Shown here: positions 26,086-36,627 of the stretch, piece by piece
Numbering within the stretch: position 1 is the stretch's first letter
How the letters are laid out: each line of letters starts with the position of its first letter
Source: CAZUYC01 sp964624475
Lineage (GTDB): Bacteria > Myxococcota_A > UBA9160 > SMWR01
Reading direction: 5' to 3'
Assembly (NCBI GenBank): GCA_964624475.1
Contig: CAZUYC010000001.1
Coordinates: forward strand, 1 to 64,000
Length of the DNA stretch: 64,000 nucleotides
Notes under the pieces: generated by a model
Told to the model about the DNA's origin: nothing
The model's input: the letters and a program-made list of their open reading frames with translations, nothing else
Database searches by the model: none
Position numbers and translations under genes: made by a program

Positions 26086-27071
26086 GCGCCGGCGGGCTCG
26101 AGCCGGGCGCGCTCTGGCCGCCCTCCGCCGGCGATCGGCGCTTCGACGTGTTCGGGATCGGCCAGAGCTCGCTCGACCGCGTCGTCTTCGTCGAGGGTCC
26201 GCCGCCGCTCCCGGACGCCCCGGACCCGGCGCGGGCGCTCGAGCTGCCGGGCGGGCGGGTGGCGACGGCCCTCCTGGCCTGCGCGCGCCTCGGGCTGCGC
26301 ACCGCCCATGCCGGCGCGGTCGGCGACGACGCGGCCGCGGCGACCGTGCTCGAGCCGCTGCGCCGGGCGGGGGTCGATCTCTCGGGCGTGCGCACGATCC
26401 GCGGCGCGCGGACGCGCCGCGCGGTGATCTACGTCGAGAGCAAGAGCGGCGAGCGCCACGTGCGCCCCCGCCGCGACCCGCGCCTCGTGCTCCCGCCGGA
26501 GGCGGTGGATGCGGCCGCGGTGGCGTCCGCGCGGGTGCTCCACCTCGACGCCGAGCATCCCGAGGCGGCGGTCCGGGCGGCCCGGATCGCCCGGGCCGCC
26601 GGGGTGGCGGTGCTGCTCGACCTCGACGGCCCCGGACCGGGGGTGGAGGAACTCCTCGCGTCTGCCGATTTCCCTATCGTTTCCCGTCATTTTTCCGAAT
26701 GGATCTCGGGGAGTAGTTCAGCGGTCGAGGGCCTCGGCGAGCTGCTCGCCCGCGGAGCGCGGCTCGCCGTAGCGACCCTCGGAGCGGAGGGCGCGATCGC
26801 GCGGGGGCGGGGTGACGCGGTGCCGTTTCGGAGCGCGGGCTTCCGCGTGGGGGCGCGCGACACGACCGGCGCCGGCGACGTCTTCCACGCGGCCTTCGCG
26901 TTCGGGCTGCTCCAGGGCTTCGGGCCCGCGGCGGTGCTCCAGACGGCGAACGCGGCCGCTGCCATGAGCTGCCGGGCCGTCGGCGCCCAGGGAGGTCTCC
27001 CGGACCGCGCGGCGCTCGAGGCCTTCCTGGCGGCGCACCCGGCCCGCGCTGAGGGCCAGGACGGAGGGTAG
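26082..27071 (+). CDS. PfkB-family carbohydrate kinase
   Basis: PfkB/ribokinase-type sugar kinase. Near the N-terminus FDVFGIGQSSLDRVVFVEG, then the GGRVATALLACARLG glycine motif; near the C-terminus the catalytic DTTGAGDVFHAAFAFGL. Sugar specificity is not evident. No ATG, GTG or TTG lies before the first strand: the options are CTG at 26082 (CTGA overlap with the slt stop) or GTG at 26148, which would start inside the first beta-strand. I favour an upstream start. Coupled to slt, so recycling of a wall-derived sugar is conceivable. Confidence 0.8.
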   Translation: MSAGGLEPGALWPPSAGDRRFDVFGIGQSSLDRVVFVEGPPPLPDAPDPARALELPGGRVATALLACARLGLRTAHAGAVGDDAAAATVLEPLRRAGVDLSGVRTIRGARTRRAVIYVESKSGERHVRPRRDPRLVLPPEAVDAAAVASARVLHLDAEHPEAAVRAARIARAAGVAVLLDLDGPGPGVEELLASADFPIVSRHFSEWISGSSSAVEGLGELLARGARLAVATLGAEGAIARGRGDAVPFRSAGFRVGARDTTGAGDVFHAAFAFGLLQGFGPAAVLQTANAAAAMSCRAVGAQGGLPDRAALEAFLAAHPARAEGQDGG

Positions 27072-27080
27072 GAGGTGGCG

Positions 27081-27506
27081 GTGAGACGGTCGGAGCGGGG
27101 CTCGGCGAGCCTCCTCGTGCTGGTGCTGCTCGCGCTCGTGGGCGCGATCGGCTGGAACTACCACCGCAATGGCGTGGCCGAGCGCCGTGAGTTCCGGCCC
27201 TACCGGTCCTACGCCGAGGCGGACCTCGAGGCGCTGGTCGAGGCCTACGAGGCGGCGGCCGATACCGCCGGCGACCGCTACGACTCGGCCGTCGGGCGCC
27301 GCGTCGACCCGCGCAGCACCGGCCACCTGATGGGCAACCTGAACGAGTTCGAGCGCGTGCAGGCGGCGGGTCGGCGCACGCGCGACGCGCGCGAGGAGTT
27401 CGCAGACGCGCGGGCCAGCCTCGAGGCGCTGCGCAAGGAGCAGGCGCTCCGGGCCGGCGAGCGCTCCAAGCTGCGCGTCTTCCTGCGCCGCGCCTTCTCG
27501 TTCTGA
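27081..27506 (+). CDS. Membrane-anchored hypothetical protein
   Basis: 141-residue protein with one N-terminal membrane anchor (SLLVLVLLALVGAIGW) and a mainly helical, charged periplasmic part (ERVQAAGRRTRDAREEF, later LRKEQALRAGERSKL). GTG at 27081 is preferred because GGAGG lies 5 nt before it; GTG at 27075 is in frame. Directly follows the PfkB gene (9 bases), so likely same operon. Function unknown. Confidence 0.6.
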   Translation: MRRSERGSASLLVLVLLALVGAIGWNYHRNGVAERREFRPYRSYAEADLEALVEAYEAAADTAGDRYDSAVGRRVDPRSTGHLMGNLNEFERVQAAGRRTRDAREEFADARASLEALRKEQALRAGERSKLRVFLRRAFSF

Positions 27507-27538
27507 CTCCCCCAGGCGGGCGAAGCCGACCCCGGTCT

Positions 27539-28087
27539 TCAGGCGTCGCCGGGCTCCTCTTCCTCCTCCTCGCCGAAGTCGTCGGCCTCGCCGTCGATCT
27601 CGGGGGTGCCGAGATCGATCTCCTCGTCCTCGATCAGCATGGTCTCCTCCTCGTCCTCGTCGATCGGGATGGTTTCGCGCTCGGGCTCGACCGGGCGCGG
27701 CGGGGGGGGCGCGATCACGGGCTGCTTGGGCTTGGGGTCGCGCTTGGGGCGCTCGTGCTGGTTCGCCCCGCACTTCGGGCACAGCGGCTCGGGCTTGTTC
27801 AGGTCGTAGAACTTCGCATTGCACTTGAAGCAGACCCACTTGGCGCCGAGGCGGCCGTGCACCTGGGCGCCCGGGGGCACCCTGGCGGCCGCGGACGCCG
27901 CCCGGCTCGCGGCGCTCCGCGAGCGCGGCGCGCGGGGGGCGGGTGCCGGGGTCGCCGCCGCCTCCTCGCGGCGGGCCGCCGCCTTCGCAGGCGGCTTGCG
28001 GGGCGCGGCGGCGGTCTTGGGCGTCGCCGCCTTGCGGGCGGGCGCCTTCGCGGCGCGCTTGGTGGGCTTCTTCTTGGCGGTGCTCAT
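27539..28087 (-). CDS. FYDLN-motif zinc-ribbon protein (TIGR02300-like)
   Basis: 182 residues in three parts: a Lys/Ala/Pro-rich histone-H1-like N-terminus (KKPTKRAAKAPARKAATP), a central zinc ribbon with VCFKCNAKFYDLNKPEPLCP and CG (CxxC...CxxC, the FYDLN signature), and a strongly acidic C-terminus (runs of E and D). The family is conserved in alpha- and deltaproteobacteria and unassigned; nucleic acid or chromatin binding is inference from charge. ATG overlaps the stop of the pyrophosphorylase gene (ATGA). Confidence 0.85.
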   Translation of the reverse strand: MSTAKKKPTKRAAKAPARKAATPKTAAAPRKPPAKAAARREEAAATPAPAPRAPRSRSAASRAASAAARVPPGAQVHGRLGAKWVCFKCNAKFYDLNKPEPLCPKCGANQHERPKRDPKPKQPVIAPPPPRPVEPERETIPIDEDEEETMLIEDEEIDLGTPEIDGEADDFGEEEEEEPGDA

Positions 28088-29511
28088 GCGGCGACTCCGG
28101 GTCCGGTGCGTAGGATGTCGGGCGCTTCCGCGAGGTTCCGGATGCCGAGTGCCCGGAGGTCCTCGGGGCCGTCGACTCGCGCGTGATCGATCTCGAGCGC
28201 GACCCCGGCCGGCGGCTCCAGGCCGGCGGCGCGCAGCCAGGCCGCGTACTGCGCGCAGAGGTCGCGACGCGCGGTCGCGGCGGAGTCGCTGCCCGAGGCG
28301 TTCTTGATCGGCGAGAACTCGTCCGCCCGCGCCGTCTCGACGATGCACACGCCGCGTGCGACCGGCAGGGCGTCGAAGACGAAGCGCTCGAGCTTGAGCC
28401 CGTTCGGGGCGCTCGGCAGCACGCGGCGGCCCTCGTCGTCGAGCGTCGGGATCGGCTTGCGCGCGGCGTGGAAGGGGAGCCAGCGGTCCGCCTCGCGGGC
28501 CACGCGCAGGGCGAAGGCCAGATCGAAGGCGTGGATCGCCGTGTTCCCGGCCCAGAAGACGAGCTCCCCGGAGACGTCGCGGGCGTCGCGGTAGACGTCG
28601 TCGAGCTCGGTGTACTCGACGATGCCGGGCCGGCCGTCGATCCGCGCCACGACGCCGGCCTTCTCCCGGGGGTCGCGCTTGCGCACGACCTTGCACGACA
28701 TCTCGGCTCCCGCGAGCGCGTGGAAGCCCAGGAAGGCCGGGTCGGCCATGCGCACGAGCGGATTGTCCACCTGGTAGTAGAAGAGCGTGTCGGCGCCGCG
28801 CCTCTGCACGTCCGCGAGGGCTCCCGAGCGGAGCAGGGCGGTGAGCGCTCCCCCGTGGCCGTCCGGGTTCTCCAGGATCCGGCCCGGCTCGGCGAGGATC
28901 AGGCGGCCCTCGAGGTCGAAGCTCGGGACCATGCCCTGGCGGAAGAAGAAGACGTCCTCGGCGGGCAGCCCGAAGTGCGCGTGGCGTGCGAAGAGATCGC
29001 GCGTCGGCGCGTCCGTCGCCTCGCTCGTCATGACGTACCACGGGAGCGGCCGCCCGAAGCGCGCGCGCAGGCGCCGCAGCTTCTGGGCCTGGATCTCGAA
29101 GAGGGTGCGTCCGGTGACCGGACCGATCGGGAAGCCGCCCTTGGGTCCCGCGTGGCCGAGCCGGGTCCCCTGGCCGCCGGCCACCACGAGCGCGGCGACC
29201 CGACCCTCGGCGAGCAGCTCCTCGCCGCACCGCCGGGCCGCCTCGCGCTTCGCCGGGTCGCCACCGTGCTCGGGGATCCGCTCGACCGCGATCGGCTCGA
29301 GGTGCGGCGCGGCGGAGCGGCCGCGCGCGCAGCTCGCCTCGAGGGCGCGCAGGAGGGCGGGCAGATCGATCGACTCCGCCTGGGCCAGCAGCTGCTCGCG
29401 TTCGTCGGCCGCGAGGCGGCTCCAGTAGCGGAAGACGTGCGCCTGGCCGCACGCCTCGAAGCGCCGCCTCACCGCCTCGTCGCGTCGCTCGCGAGTCGCC
29501 CGAACCCCCAC
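28084..29511 (-). CDS. UDP-N-acetylhexosamine/UDP-sugar pyrophosphorylase (UAP1-like)
   Basis: 475 residues of the eukaryotic-type UDPGP family. Nucleotide-binding signature VVAGGQGTRLGHAGPKGGFP, then EIQAQKLRRL, FFRQGMVPSFD, YYQVDNPL and PNGLKLERFVFDALP. It forms a UDP-sugar from UTP and a hexose-1-phosphate; UAP1-like length and motifs suggest GlcNAc-1-P but glucose-1-P cannot be excluded. GTG at 29511; a longer frame reaches into the inverted-repeat region and is unlikely. TATACG (29544-29539, minus strand) ~28 bases upstream may be its -10 box. Confidence 0.85.
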   Translation of the reverse strand: MGVRATRERRDEAVRRRFEACGQAHVFRYWSRLAADEREQLLAQAESIDLPALLRALEASCARGRSAAPHLEPIAVERIPEHGGDPAKREAARRCGEELLAEGRVAALVVAGGQGTRLGHAGPKGGFPIGPVTGRTLFEIQAQKLRRLRARFGRPLPWYVMTSEATDAPTRDLFARHAHFGLPAEDVFFFRQGMVPSFDLEGRLILAEPGRILENPDGHGGALTALLRSGALADVQRRGADTLFYYQVDNPLVRMADPAFLGFHALAGAEMSCKVVRKRDPREKAGVVARIDGRPGIVEYTELDDVYRDARDVSGELVFWAGNTAIHAFDLAFALRVAREADRWLPFHAARKPIPTLDDEGRRVLPSAPNGLKLERFVFDALPVARGVCIVETARADEFSPIKNASGSDSAATARRDLCAQYAAWLRAAGLEPPAGVALEIDHARVDGPEDLRALGIRNLAEAPDILRTGPGVAA

Positions 29512-29652
29512 CTGTGCCCCCCGGGAGGGTGGTCGCGCCGTATAGCACACGCCCGTCGCCCGGCGAAAGCCGGACGGGCGGGGCGATCCGCCGCGCCAGC
29601 CCGGGCGACTCCATCGGCCGGGCTGGGTCGGCGCATGATTTAACATAATCTT

Positions 29653-29727
29653 TCTTATCGGACGTGATGGAGCGGCGGCGAAGGTGGTGGGAGCTGGGGG
29701 GATGGCGCTCCATCACGTCCGATAAGA
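29653..29727. repeat. 22-bp perfect inverted repeat, 31-nt centre
   Basis: Left arm 29653-29674 begins TCTTATCGGACG and ends GGAGCG; the right arm 29706-29727 is its exact reverse complement. It lies next to an AT-rich patch (TTAACATAATCTTTC) in otherwise very GC-rich DNA, upstream of the pyrophosphorylase gene. A MITE-like insertion or a large hairpin are both possible. The remaining bases to 29832 are G-rich, with a loose ~30-nt direct repeat, and show no gene. Confidence 0.75.
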
Positions 29728-29832
29728 CGAAGAGCTTGGGGGGGCCCTTCGGGCGGGTCGGCCGAGCGGCGAGTTTGGGGGGGGTGGCGGGGCGCGTCGG
29801 CGGAGCGGCGGGTCTAGGAGTTGGGCGTGGGT

Positions 29833-30618
29833 TCAGGGCGCGGGCGGGGGGTCGGGGGCTGTTTTCGGAGGGTCCGCGGGGGTGGGTTCAGGGGTTTGCG
29901 CGGCGCGGAGTTCGCGGGCTTGGGCGGCCTGGTGGTCGGGGAGTGGGAAGGCGGGGGCCTCGGCGCTGAGGCGGTCGTAGAGCGCGAGCGCCTCGGCGCG
30001 GCGGCCGGCGCGTTCGGTGCAGCGGGCGGCGTCGGCGAGCGCGAAGTGGCGCAGGGGGTAGGCCTCGACGGCGGCGGCGGACTCGAAGGCGGCCGCGGCT
30101 TCGGCGAAGCGGCCGGCGTCTTCGTGGAGGTAGCCGAGGCGGCGCTGCACGAGGGCGCGGAGGACGGGGCTCGGGGCGCTCTCCAGGGCGTCGGCGTACA
30201 GGGGAGCGATCTCGTCGCGGCGCCCGAGCGCCTCGAGCAGGTCGGCGGCCTCGAGCAGCGCGAAGGTGCCCGCGGCGGTGCCGCGCTCGGCCTGCGCGAC
30301 CTCGCGGAAGCGCTCGAGGGTGCGCTCCTGGATCTCGGACGCGGCCTTCGGGTTGGCGAGCTCGGGGACCTCGAGCGCCGTGGGCGACGCGCCCATCTCC
30401 TTCAGATACTCGACCCGGACGGTCTCGAGCGCATCGGACGCGGACTGCTCGCGGGAGCCCTTCCAGCTGGAGTAGGTGCCGAAGGCTCCCGCCGCGCCGA
30501 GCACCGCCAGCGCGATCCCGCCGCTCTGCCACGGGTTGTGGGCGATCCATCGGGCGAGCCGCTCGGCTCCGGTCTCGATCTCCGCGACGACGTCGATGGG
30601 CTCCGGATGCTTCGCCAC
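29833..30618 (-). CDS. YfgM-like membrane-anchored TPR protein
   Basis: 261 residues: a short cytosolic N-terminus, one transmembrane helix (GGIALAVLGAAGAFGTY, ~35-50), then TPR-like helices (LLEAADLLEALGRRDEIAPL, RRLGYLHEDAGRFAEAAAAF) and a proline-rich tail. This matches YfgM, a Sec-translocon-associated periplasmic protein, and in Escherichia coli yfgM lies close to der (yfgM-bamB-der), as here, though gene order differs and bamB is missing. GTG start at 30618. Follows der by 56 bases. Confidence 0.75.
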   Translation of the reverse strand: MAKHPEPIDVVAEIETGAERLARWIAHNPWQSGGIALAVLGAAGAFGTYSSWKGSREQSASDALETVRVEYLKEMGASPTALEVPELANPKAASEIQERTLERFREVAQAERGTAAGTFALLEAADLLEALGRRDEIAPLYADALESAPSPVLRALVQRRLGYLHEDAGRFAEAAAAFESAAAVEAYPLRHFALADAARCTERAGRRAEALALYDRLSAEAPAFPLPDHQAAQARELRAAQTPEPTPADPPKTAPDPPPAP

Positions 30619-30674
30619 GCTCCCCCCTTCCGACGAAGGCCGCGGAGTGTACCGCCAACCCGCCCTGGACCGCC

Positions 30675-32048
30675 CTACCCCCGGGAGCGCGCGCGCAGCT
30701 GCAGGCGCACCGGCGTTCCGCGCAGGTCGAACGACTCGCGCAGGCGGTTCTCGAGGAAGCGGCGGTAGGACGGCTGCACCGCGGCCGGCTCGGTGCAGAA
30801 GAGCACGAAGGTCGGCGGGCGCACGCCCGTCTGCGTGGCGTAGAAGAACTTGACCGGGTGCCGGCGCGAGCCGCGCTGGGCCATGGCGGGCTCGTGGCGC
30901 CGGACCGCGTCGCGCAGCCAGCGGTTGAGCTCCGCGGTCGCGATCCGCCGCCTTCCGGCGCCGGCGACCCGCTCGGCCTCCCCGAGGATGCGGCCCACGC
31001 CGGACCCGGTGCGGGCCGAGACGTGGAGGATCGGCGCATCGGGCGCGAAGCGCAGCGCGCTGCGGATGCCGGCATCGACCTCGCGGGCGCGGCCGTCTCG
31101 GCGCGCGGCGACGAGATCCCACTTGTTGGCGGCGATCAGCAGCGGGCAGCCGCGCTCCTGCGTGAGCTGGAGGATGCGCGCGTCCTGGTCCGTGGCGCCC
31201 TCGCTCGCGTCGAGTACCACGACGGCGACGTCGGCGCGCTCGAGCGAGCGCACCGTCATGAGGGCGCTTGGGCGCTCGGCGGTCCGGGTGCGCCGCCCGG
31301 GCCGCCGCAGCCCCGCGGTGTCGACGAGCGTGTAGGCGCGCCCCTCGAGCTGGAGATGGCGGTCGACGCTGTCGCGCGTCGTGCCGGGGAGCTCCGAGAC
31401 CACCGCGCGCTCGGCGCCGAGGAGGCGGTTCACGAGCGAGCTCTTGCCGACGTTCGGCCGCCCGACGAGGGCGATGCGCACCCCCGCCCCCTCCTCCGCG
31501 GCCGGCTCGGCCGGCTCGGCCGGCTCGGGAGCCGGCGCCGGGAGCCGGGCGACGAGCTCTTCGAGGGCGTCCCAGGCCCCGCTCCCGTGCTCGGCCGAGA
31601 CGGCGTGGACGCTCGCGAAGCCGAGGCCCGCGAACTCCGCGACCTGCGGCAGGTGGCTCGGGTGGTCGATCTTGTTCACCACCAGGACCACGGGCTTCGC
31701 GCTGCGATGCAGGCTGCGCGCCAGTGTCGCCTCGACGGGAACGAGGCCGGTCTGGGCGTCCACCACGAAGAGGATCCCGTCCGCCTGCGCCATCGCCGCG
31801 CGCGCCTGGGCCTGGATCGCCGCCGGCAGGCCCTGCTCGGGCTCCGGATCGAGCCCGGCCGTGTCGACGAGCAGCACCGGCCGGCCGGCCGCCACCTCCA
31901 CCTCCTGCGCGATCGTGTCCCGCGTGACGCCGGGCTGGTCCTCGACCAGCGCGCGGCGGAAGCCGGCGTAGCGGTTGAAGAGCGTCGACTTCCCGACGTT
32001 GGGGCGACCGACGATCGCCACGATCGGGAGCTTCGGAGGCAGCGACAT
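30675..32048 (-). CDS. der: Ribosome-assembly GTPase Der (EngA)
   Basis: 457 residues with two tandem GTPase domains: G1 GRPNVGKSTLFN with VNKID, and G1 GRPNVGKSSLVN with ANKWD, each with its DTAG switch II, and a C-terminal KH-like domain ending in LENRLRESFDLRGTPVRLQ. Acts in 50S subunit maturation. A Pro/Glu/Ala linker joins the two G domains. Full length; ATG at 32048. Confidence 0.95.
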   Translation of the reverse strand: MSLPPKLPIVAIVGRPNVGKSTLFNRYAGFRRALVEDQPGVTRDTIAQEVEVAAGRPVLLVDTAGLDPEPEQGLPAAIQAQARAAMAQADGILFVVDAQTGLVPVEATLARSLHRSAKPVVLVVNKIDHPSHLPQVAEFAGLGFASVHAVSAEHGSGAWDALEELVARLPAPAPEPAEPAEPAAEEGAGVRIALVGRPNVGKSSLVNRLLGAERAVVSELPGTTRDSVDRHLQLEGRAYTLVDTAGLRRPGRRTRTAERPSALMTVRSLERADVAVVVLDASEGATDQDARILQLTQERGCPLLIAANKWDLVAARRDGRAREVDAGIRSALRFAPDAPILHVSARTGSGVGRILGEAERVAGAGRRRIATAELNRWLRDAVRRHEPAMAQRGSRRHPVKFFYATQTGVRPPTFVLFCTEPAAVQPSYRRFLENRLRESFDLRGTPVRLQLRARSRG

Positions 32049-32139
32049 GGGGGATTCGATCCGTGGGCGCCCGCGGCGACCGCGCCGAGGGTACGTGGGC
32101 GCCCACGGGGGGGCCAGCCGGCGCGGCGCGAGGACTCGC

Positions 32140-32169
32140 TTGACATCGCCGCCCGCCGCCCCGTAGGGT
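32140..32169 (+). promoter_or_regulatory. Candidate sigma-70 promoter
   Basis: Perfect TTGACA (32140-32145), 18-bp spacer, TAGGGT (32164-32169), about 33 bases before the TTG start of the TIGR04073-like gene. Confidence 0.5.
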
Positions 32170-32201
32170 CGCCCCGATCGGCCCTTGCGAGGAGGCTTCC
32201 C

Positions 32202-32651
32202 TTGGATCGCACCCGCTCCCACCGTGCCCGAGGCCTCGCGGCCGCGCTGGTCGCCCTCGGCGGCGCGCTCGTCGCGGCGTCCCCCGCCGAGGCGAGCCCC
32301 GAGACGCTCAAGCGCTCCATGAGCAACATGCTCTTCGGACCGCTGGACGTCGTCTTCTCGCCGGTCGTCGGGGCGCAGACCGTCTACCGCAACATCCAGG
32401 ACATCGACGACTCGATGGGGGTCCGCATCGCCTACGCCCTTCCCGGCGTCGCCTGGAACACGACGCTCCAGGCGGGCTCGGGGGTCATCCGCTGCATGAC
32501 CGGGGTGATCGAGCTCCTGCCCGGTCTCGGTCTGCTCTTCTTCGAGGCCGATCTCGACCCGCTCTTCGCGCCGCCCGAGAAGTCCGACGCGCTCGTCGAC
32601 AAGGAGACGCCGATCCTCGACGTGAAGTTCGGCGTCAACTACGTCGACTAG
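32202..32651 (+). CDS. Exosortase system-associated protein (TIGR04073-like)
   Basis: 149-residue exported protein: signal peptide (LAAALVALGGALVAASPAEA), then LKRSMSNMLFGPLDVVFSPV, a middle hydrophobic stretch and GLLFFEADLDPLF near the C-terminus. This is the layout of the small TIGR04073 proteins found with exosortase/PEP-CTERM systems. TTG start at 32202, six bases after GGAGG. Convergent with miaA. No exosortase gene is visible in this window, but an exosortase-type CPBP protease lies at 39.5 kb. Confidence 0.7.
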   Translation: MDRTRSHRARGLAAALVALGGALVAASPAEASPETLKRSMSNMLFGPLDVVFSPVVGAQTVYRNIQDIDDSMGVRIAYALPGVAWNTTLQAGSGVIRCMTGVIELLPGLGLLFFEADLDPLFAPPEKSDALVDKETPILDVKFGVNYVD

Positions 32652-32683
32652 ACCGGCTCCGGGCGGCTAGATCTAGCCCTGAT

Positions 32684-33640
32684 CTAGCCCGCGTCGCGCA
32701 GGAACGCCTCCACGGACTTCCGGATCTGCTCCCGGTCGCCGGGGTGCAGCCAGAGCGCCTCGGGAACCTTGCGCAGCCAGGTGCGCTGGCGGCGCGCGAA
32801 GCGCCGCGTGTCGCGCTGCATCAGGGCGAGCGCATCCGCGAGGGTCGCGCGCCCCTCCACCACGGGCTGCACGTGGCGGTAGCCGATCGCGCCCATCGGG
32901 CGGAGCTCGGGGCCATAGCCTCGCTTGCGCAGGCTCCGCACCTCCTGGAGCAGTCCCCGCTCGATCATCTCGCGGCAATAGGCGTCGATCCGCGCGTCGA
33001 GCGCCGCGCGCCCGGGGTCGATCGCGAGATGGAGCGAGCGATACGGCCGGTCGGCGAAGCCGTGCTCGCGCCGCTGCTCCGACGCGGGGGCGCCCGAGCG
33101 CAGACAGATCTCGAGCGCCCGCAGCGTCCGGCGCAGATCCCTCGGGTGGATGGTCCGGGCGGCGTCGGGGTCGAGCTCGCGCAGGCGCCGGTGCAGGCGC
33201 TCCGGATCGCCCTCCCCCGCCGCCCGCGCGTGCTCGCGCTCGAGCTCCGCGCGCAGCGCGGGATCGGCCTCCCCGCCGTCGAGCAACCCCTCGAGGAAGG
33301 CGCGGATGTAGAGTCCCGTGCCGCCCGCGAGCAGCACGAGCCTGCCCCGGCGCGCGATCTCCGCGGCGGCCGCGCGGGCGGCTCGCGCGTAGCGCCCGGC
33401 GCTGTAGCGCGCGTCGGGCGCCACCACGTCGAGCAGGTGGTGCGGCGCGCGCGCCTGCTGCTCGGGGCTCGGCTTGGCGGTCCCGATGTCCATGAAGCGA
33501 TAGACCTGCATCGAGTCGGCGTTCACGATCTCGCCGCCGAAACGCTCTGCGAGCTCGATCGCGAGGGTCGTCTTGCCGGCGGAGGTCGGGCCGGTGACCA
33601 CGACGACGGGCGGGCGCGGCGCGACGGATCGCTCGCTCAT
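32684..33640 (-). CDS. miaA: tRNA dimethylallyltransferase
   Basis: 318 residues. Adds dimethylallyl to A37 of tRNAs reading U-starting codons. P-loop GPTSAGKTTLA, then NADSMQVYRFMDIGTAKP, LAGGTGLYIRAFLEGL and the C-terminal MQRDTRRFARRQRTWLRK. Downstream of mutL in the same direction with 55 bases between, the classic mutL-miaA order. Confidence 0.95.
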   Translation of the reverse strand: MSERSVAPRPPVVVVTGPTSAGKTTLAIELAERFGGEIVNADSMQVYRFMDIGTAKPSPEQQARAPHHLLDVVAPDARYSAGRYARAARAAAAEIARRGRLVLLAGGTGLYIRAFLEGLLDGGEADPALRAELEREHARAAGEGDPERLHRRLRELDPDAARTIHPRDLRRTLRALEICLRSGAPASEQRREHGFADRPYRSLHLAIDPGRAALDARIDAYCREMIERGLLQEVRSLRKRGYGPELRPMGAIGYRHVQPVVEGRATLADALALMQRDTRRFARRQRTWLRKVPEALWLHPGDREQIRKSVEAFLRDAG

Positions 33641-33695
33641 GCGCGGCGAGGGTAACGCCTGGCAGGGCGCGCGGGGACGCAGCGCGTTCCTCGCC

Positions 33696-35504
<1,809 letters not shown>

Positions 35505-35586
35505 GCCCCCTCCCCTGGGCCGGACGGCCCCCGCCCCCCGGGGTCACCGCGGCGCTACCCCCGCGCCTCGAGAACCCGCAAATAGA

Positions 35587-35616
35587 TTGACAAGCAGCCC
35601 GTCCGCCAAATAGCTT
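35587..35616 (+). promoter_or_regulatory. Candidate sigma-70 promoter
   Basis: TTGACA (35587-35592), 18-bp spacer and TAGCTT (35611-35616), 38 bases upstream of the AAA+ regulator ATG. Same spacing and -10 as the candidate at 11881. Confidence 0.6.
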
Positions 35617-35653
35617 CTCGTGGTCGGACAACTGGGGCTGGGGGATTTTCGCT

Positions 35654-36607
35654 ATGAGCGAGGTCGGTGTCCAGCGCGACGGTGTCGAAAGCGCCCAGCC
35701 CATCGATCGTCCGAGCGGCAGGCGGCGCGGCGATCGGATCGTCGGCGCCGGCCGGGCGACCCAGGAGGTCGTCGAGCTGGCGATGGCTGCGGCGCGTTCG
35801 GATCGACCGGTGCTGATCACCGGGCCCCAGGGCTGCGGCAAGGACCACCTGGCCCGGGCGATCCACAGCTGGAGCGGCCGCTCGTCGGGTCCGTACGTCG
35901 TGATCTCGACCGCGATCGTCCCCGAGGGGGAACTCGCACGGGAGCTCTTCGGCGGGGCGGGCCAGGAGGGAGCCCTCGACCGGGCGGCCGGCGGGACGCT
36001 CCTGCTGGACGGGGTCGAGCGCCTCTTCGAGGCCGTGCGGGTGCTGCTCGCCCGCACGATCGGTGAGGGGCGCTTCCTGCGCGAGGCGGAGACCACGCCC
36101 ACCCCGCTGCGCGCCCGTGTCATCGCGACGAGCCCGAAGCTCCCCGAGCGCTCGCCCTTCGGCGAGTCGCCCCACCATCCCGTCCGGATCCTGCCGCTCG
36201 CGGAGCGACCCGAGGACATCCTGCCGCTCGCGGCCCACTTCCTGCGCCTGCACGCCGACGAGGAGGGCGTGATCGCGGTGGGCTTCACCGCGGAGGCGCG
36301 CAACGCCCTGCTCCAGGAGGCGTGGCCGGGCAACGTGCGCGAGCTCGGCGAGCGGATCCGCCAGGCGGTGCGCCTCGCCGGCAACGGCGCGGTCTCCGCC
36401 GAGGCGCTGCTGCTGGCCTCGTCCGACTCGGAGCAGGTGCCCTCGTTCAAGGAGGCGAAGCGCGCCTTCGAGACGCGCTACGTGATCGGGCTCCTGCGCC
36501 GCTGCGCCGGCAACATCTCTCGCGCGGCGCGGCTCGCGAAGAAGGACCGCAAGGACTTCTACGACGTGATCCGCCGCACCGGGATCGACCCGACCGAGTT
36601 TCGCTGA
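35654..36607 (+). CDS. Degenerate sigma-54-activator-type AAA+ regulator
   Basis: 317 residues: an AAA+ domain (Walker A GPQGCGKD, 57-64) and a C-terminal Fis-type helix-turn-helix (AGNISRAARLAKKDRKDFYD). No N-terminal receiver or GAF domain. The loop where NtrC-type activators carry GAFTGA reads FGGAGQEGALDR, so the sigma-54 contact is missing, and Walker B is LLLDG, lacking the catalytic Glu. R-finger-like arginines (WPGNVRELGERI) remain. More likely a DNA-binding regulator than a sigma-54 activator. Preceded by a good sigma-70 promoter. Confidence 0.8.
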   Translation: MSEVGVQRDGVESAQPIDRPSGRRRGDRIVGAGRATQEVVELAMAAARSDRPVLITGPQGCGKDHLARAIHSWSGRSSGPYVVISTAIVPEGELARELFGGAGQEGALDRAAGGTLLLDGVERLFEAVRVLLARTIGEGRFLREAETTPTPLRARVIATSPKLPERSPFGESPHHPVRILPLAERPEDILPLAAHFLRLHADEEGVIAVGFTAEARNALLQEAWPGNVRELGERIRQAVRLAGNGAVSAEALLLASSDSEQVPSFKEAKRAFETRYVIGLLRRCAGNISRAARLAKKDRKDFYDVIRRTGIDPTEFR

Positions 36608-36627
36608 TCGACCCGTCGCGCGAGAGC

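Noticed and set aside
29730..29832. Intrinsic terminator of the YfgM-like gene in the G-rich stretch
   Set aside because: No stable stem followed by a T-run on the minus strand; only loose G-rich direct repeats.
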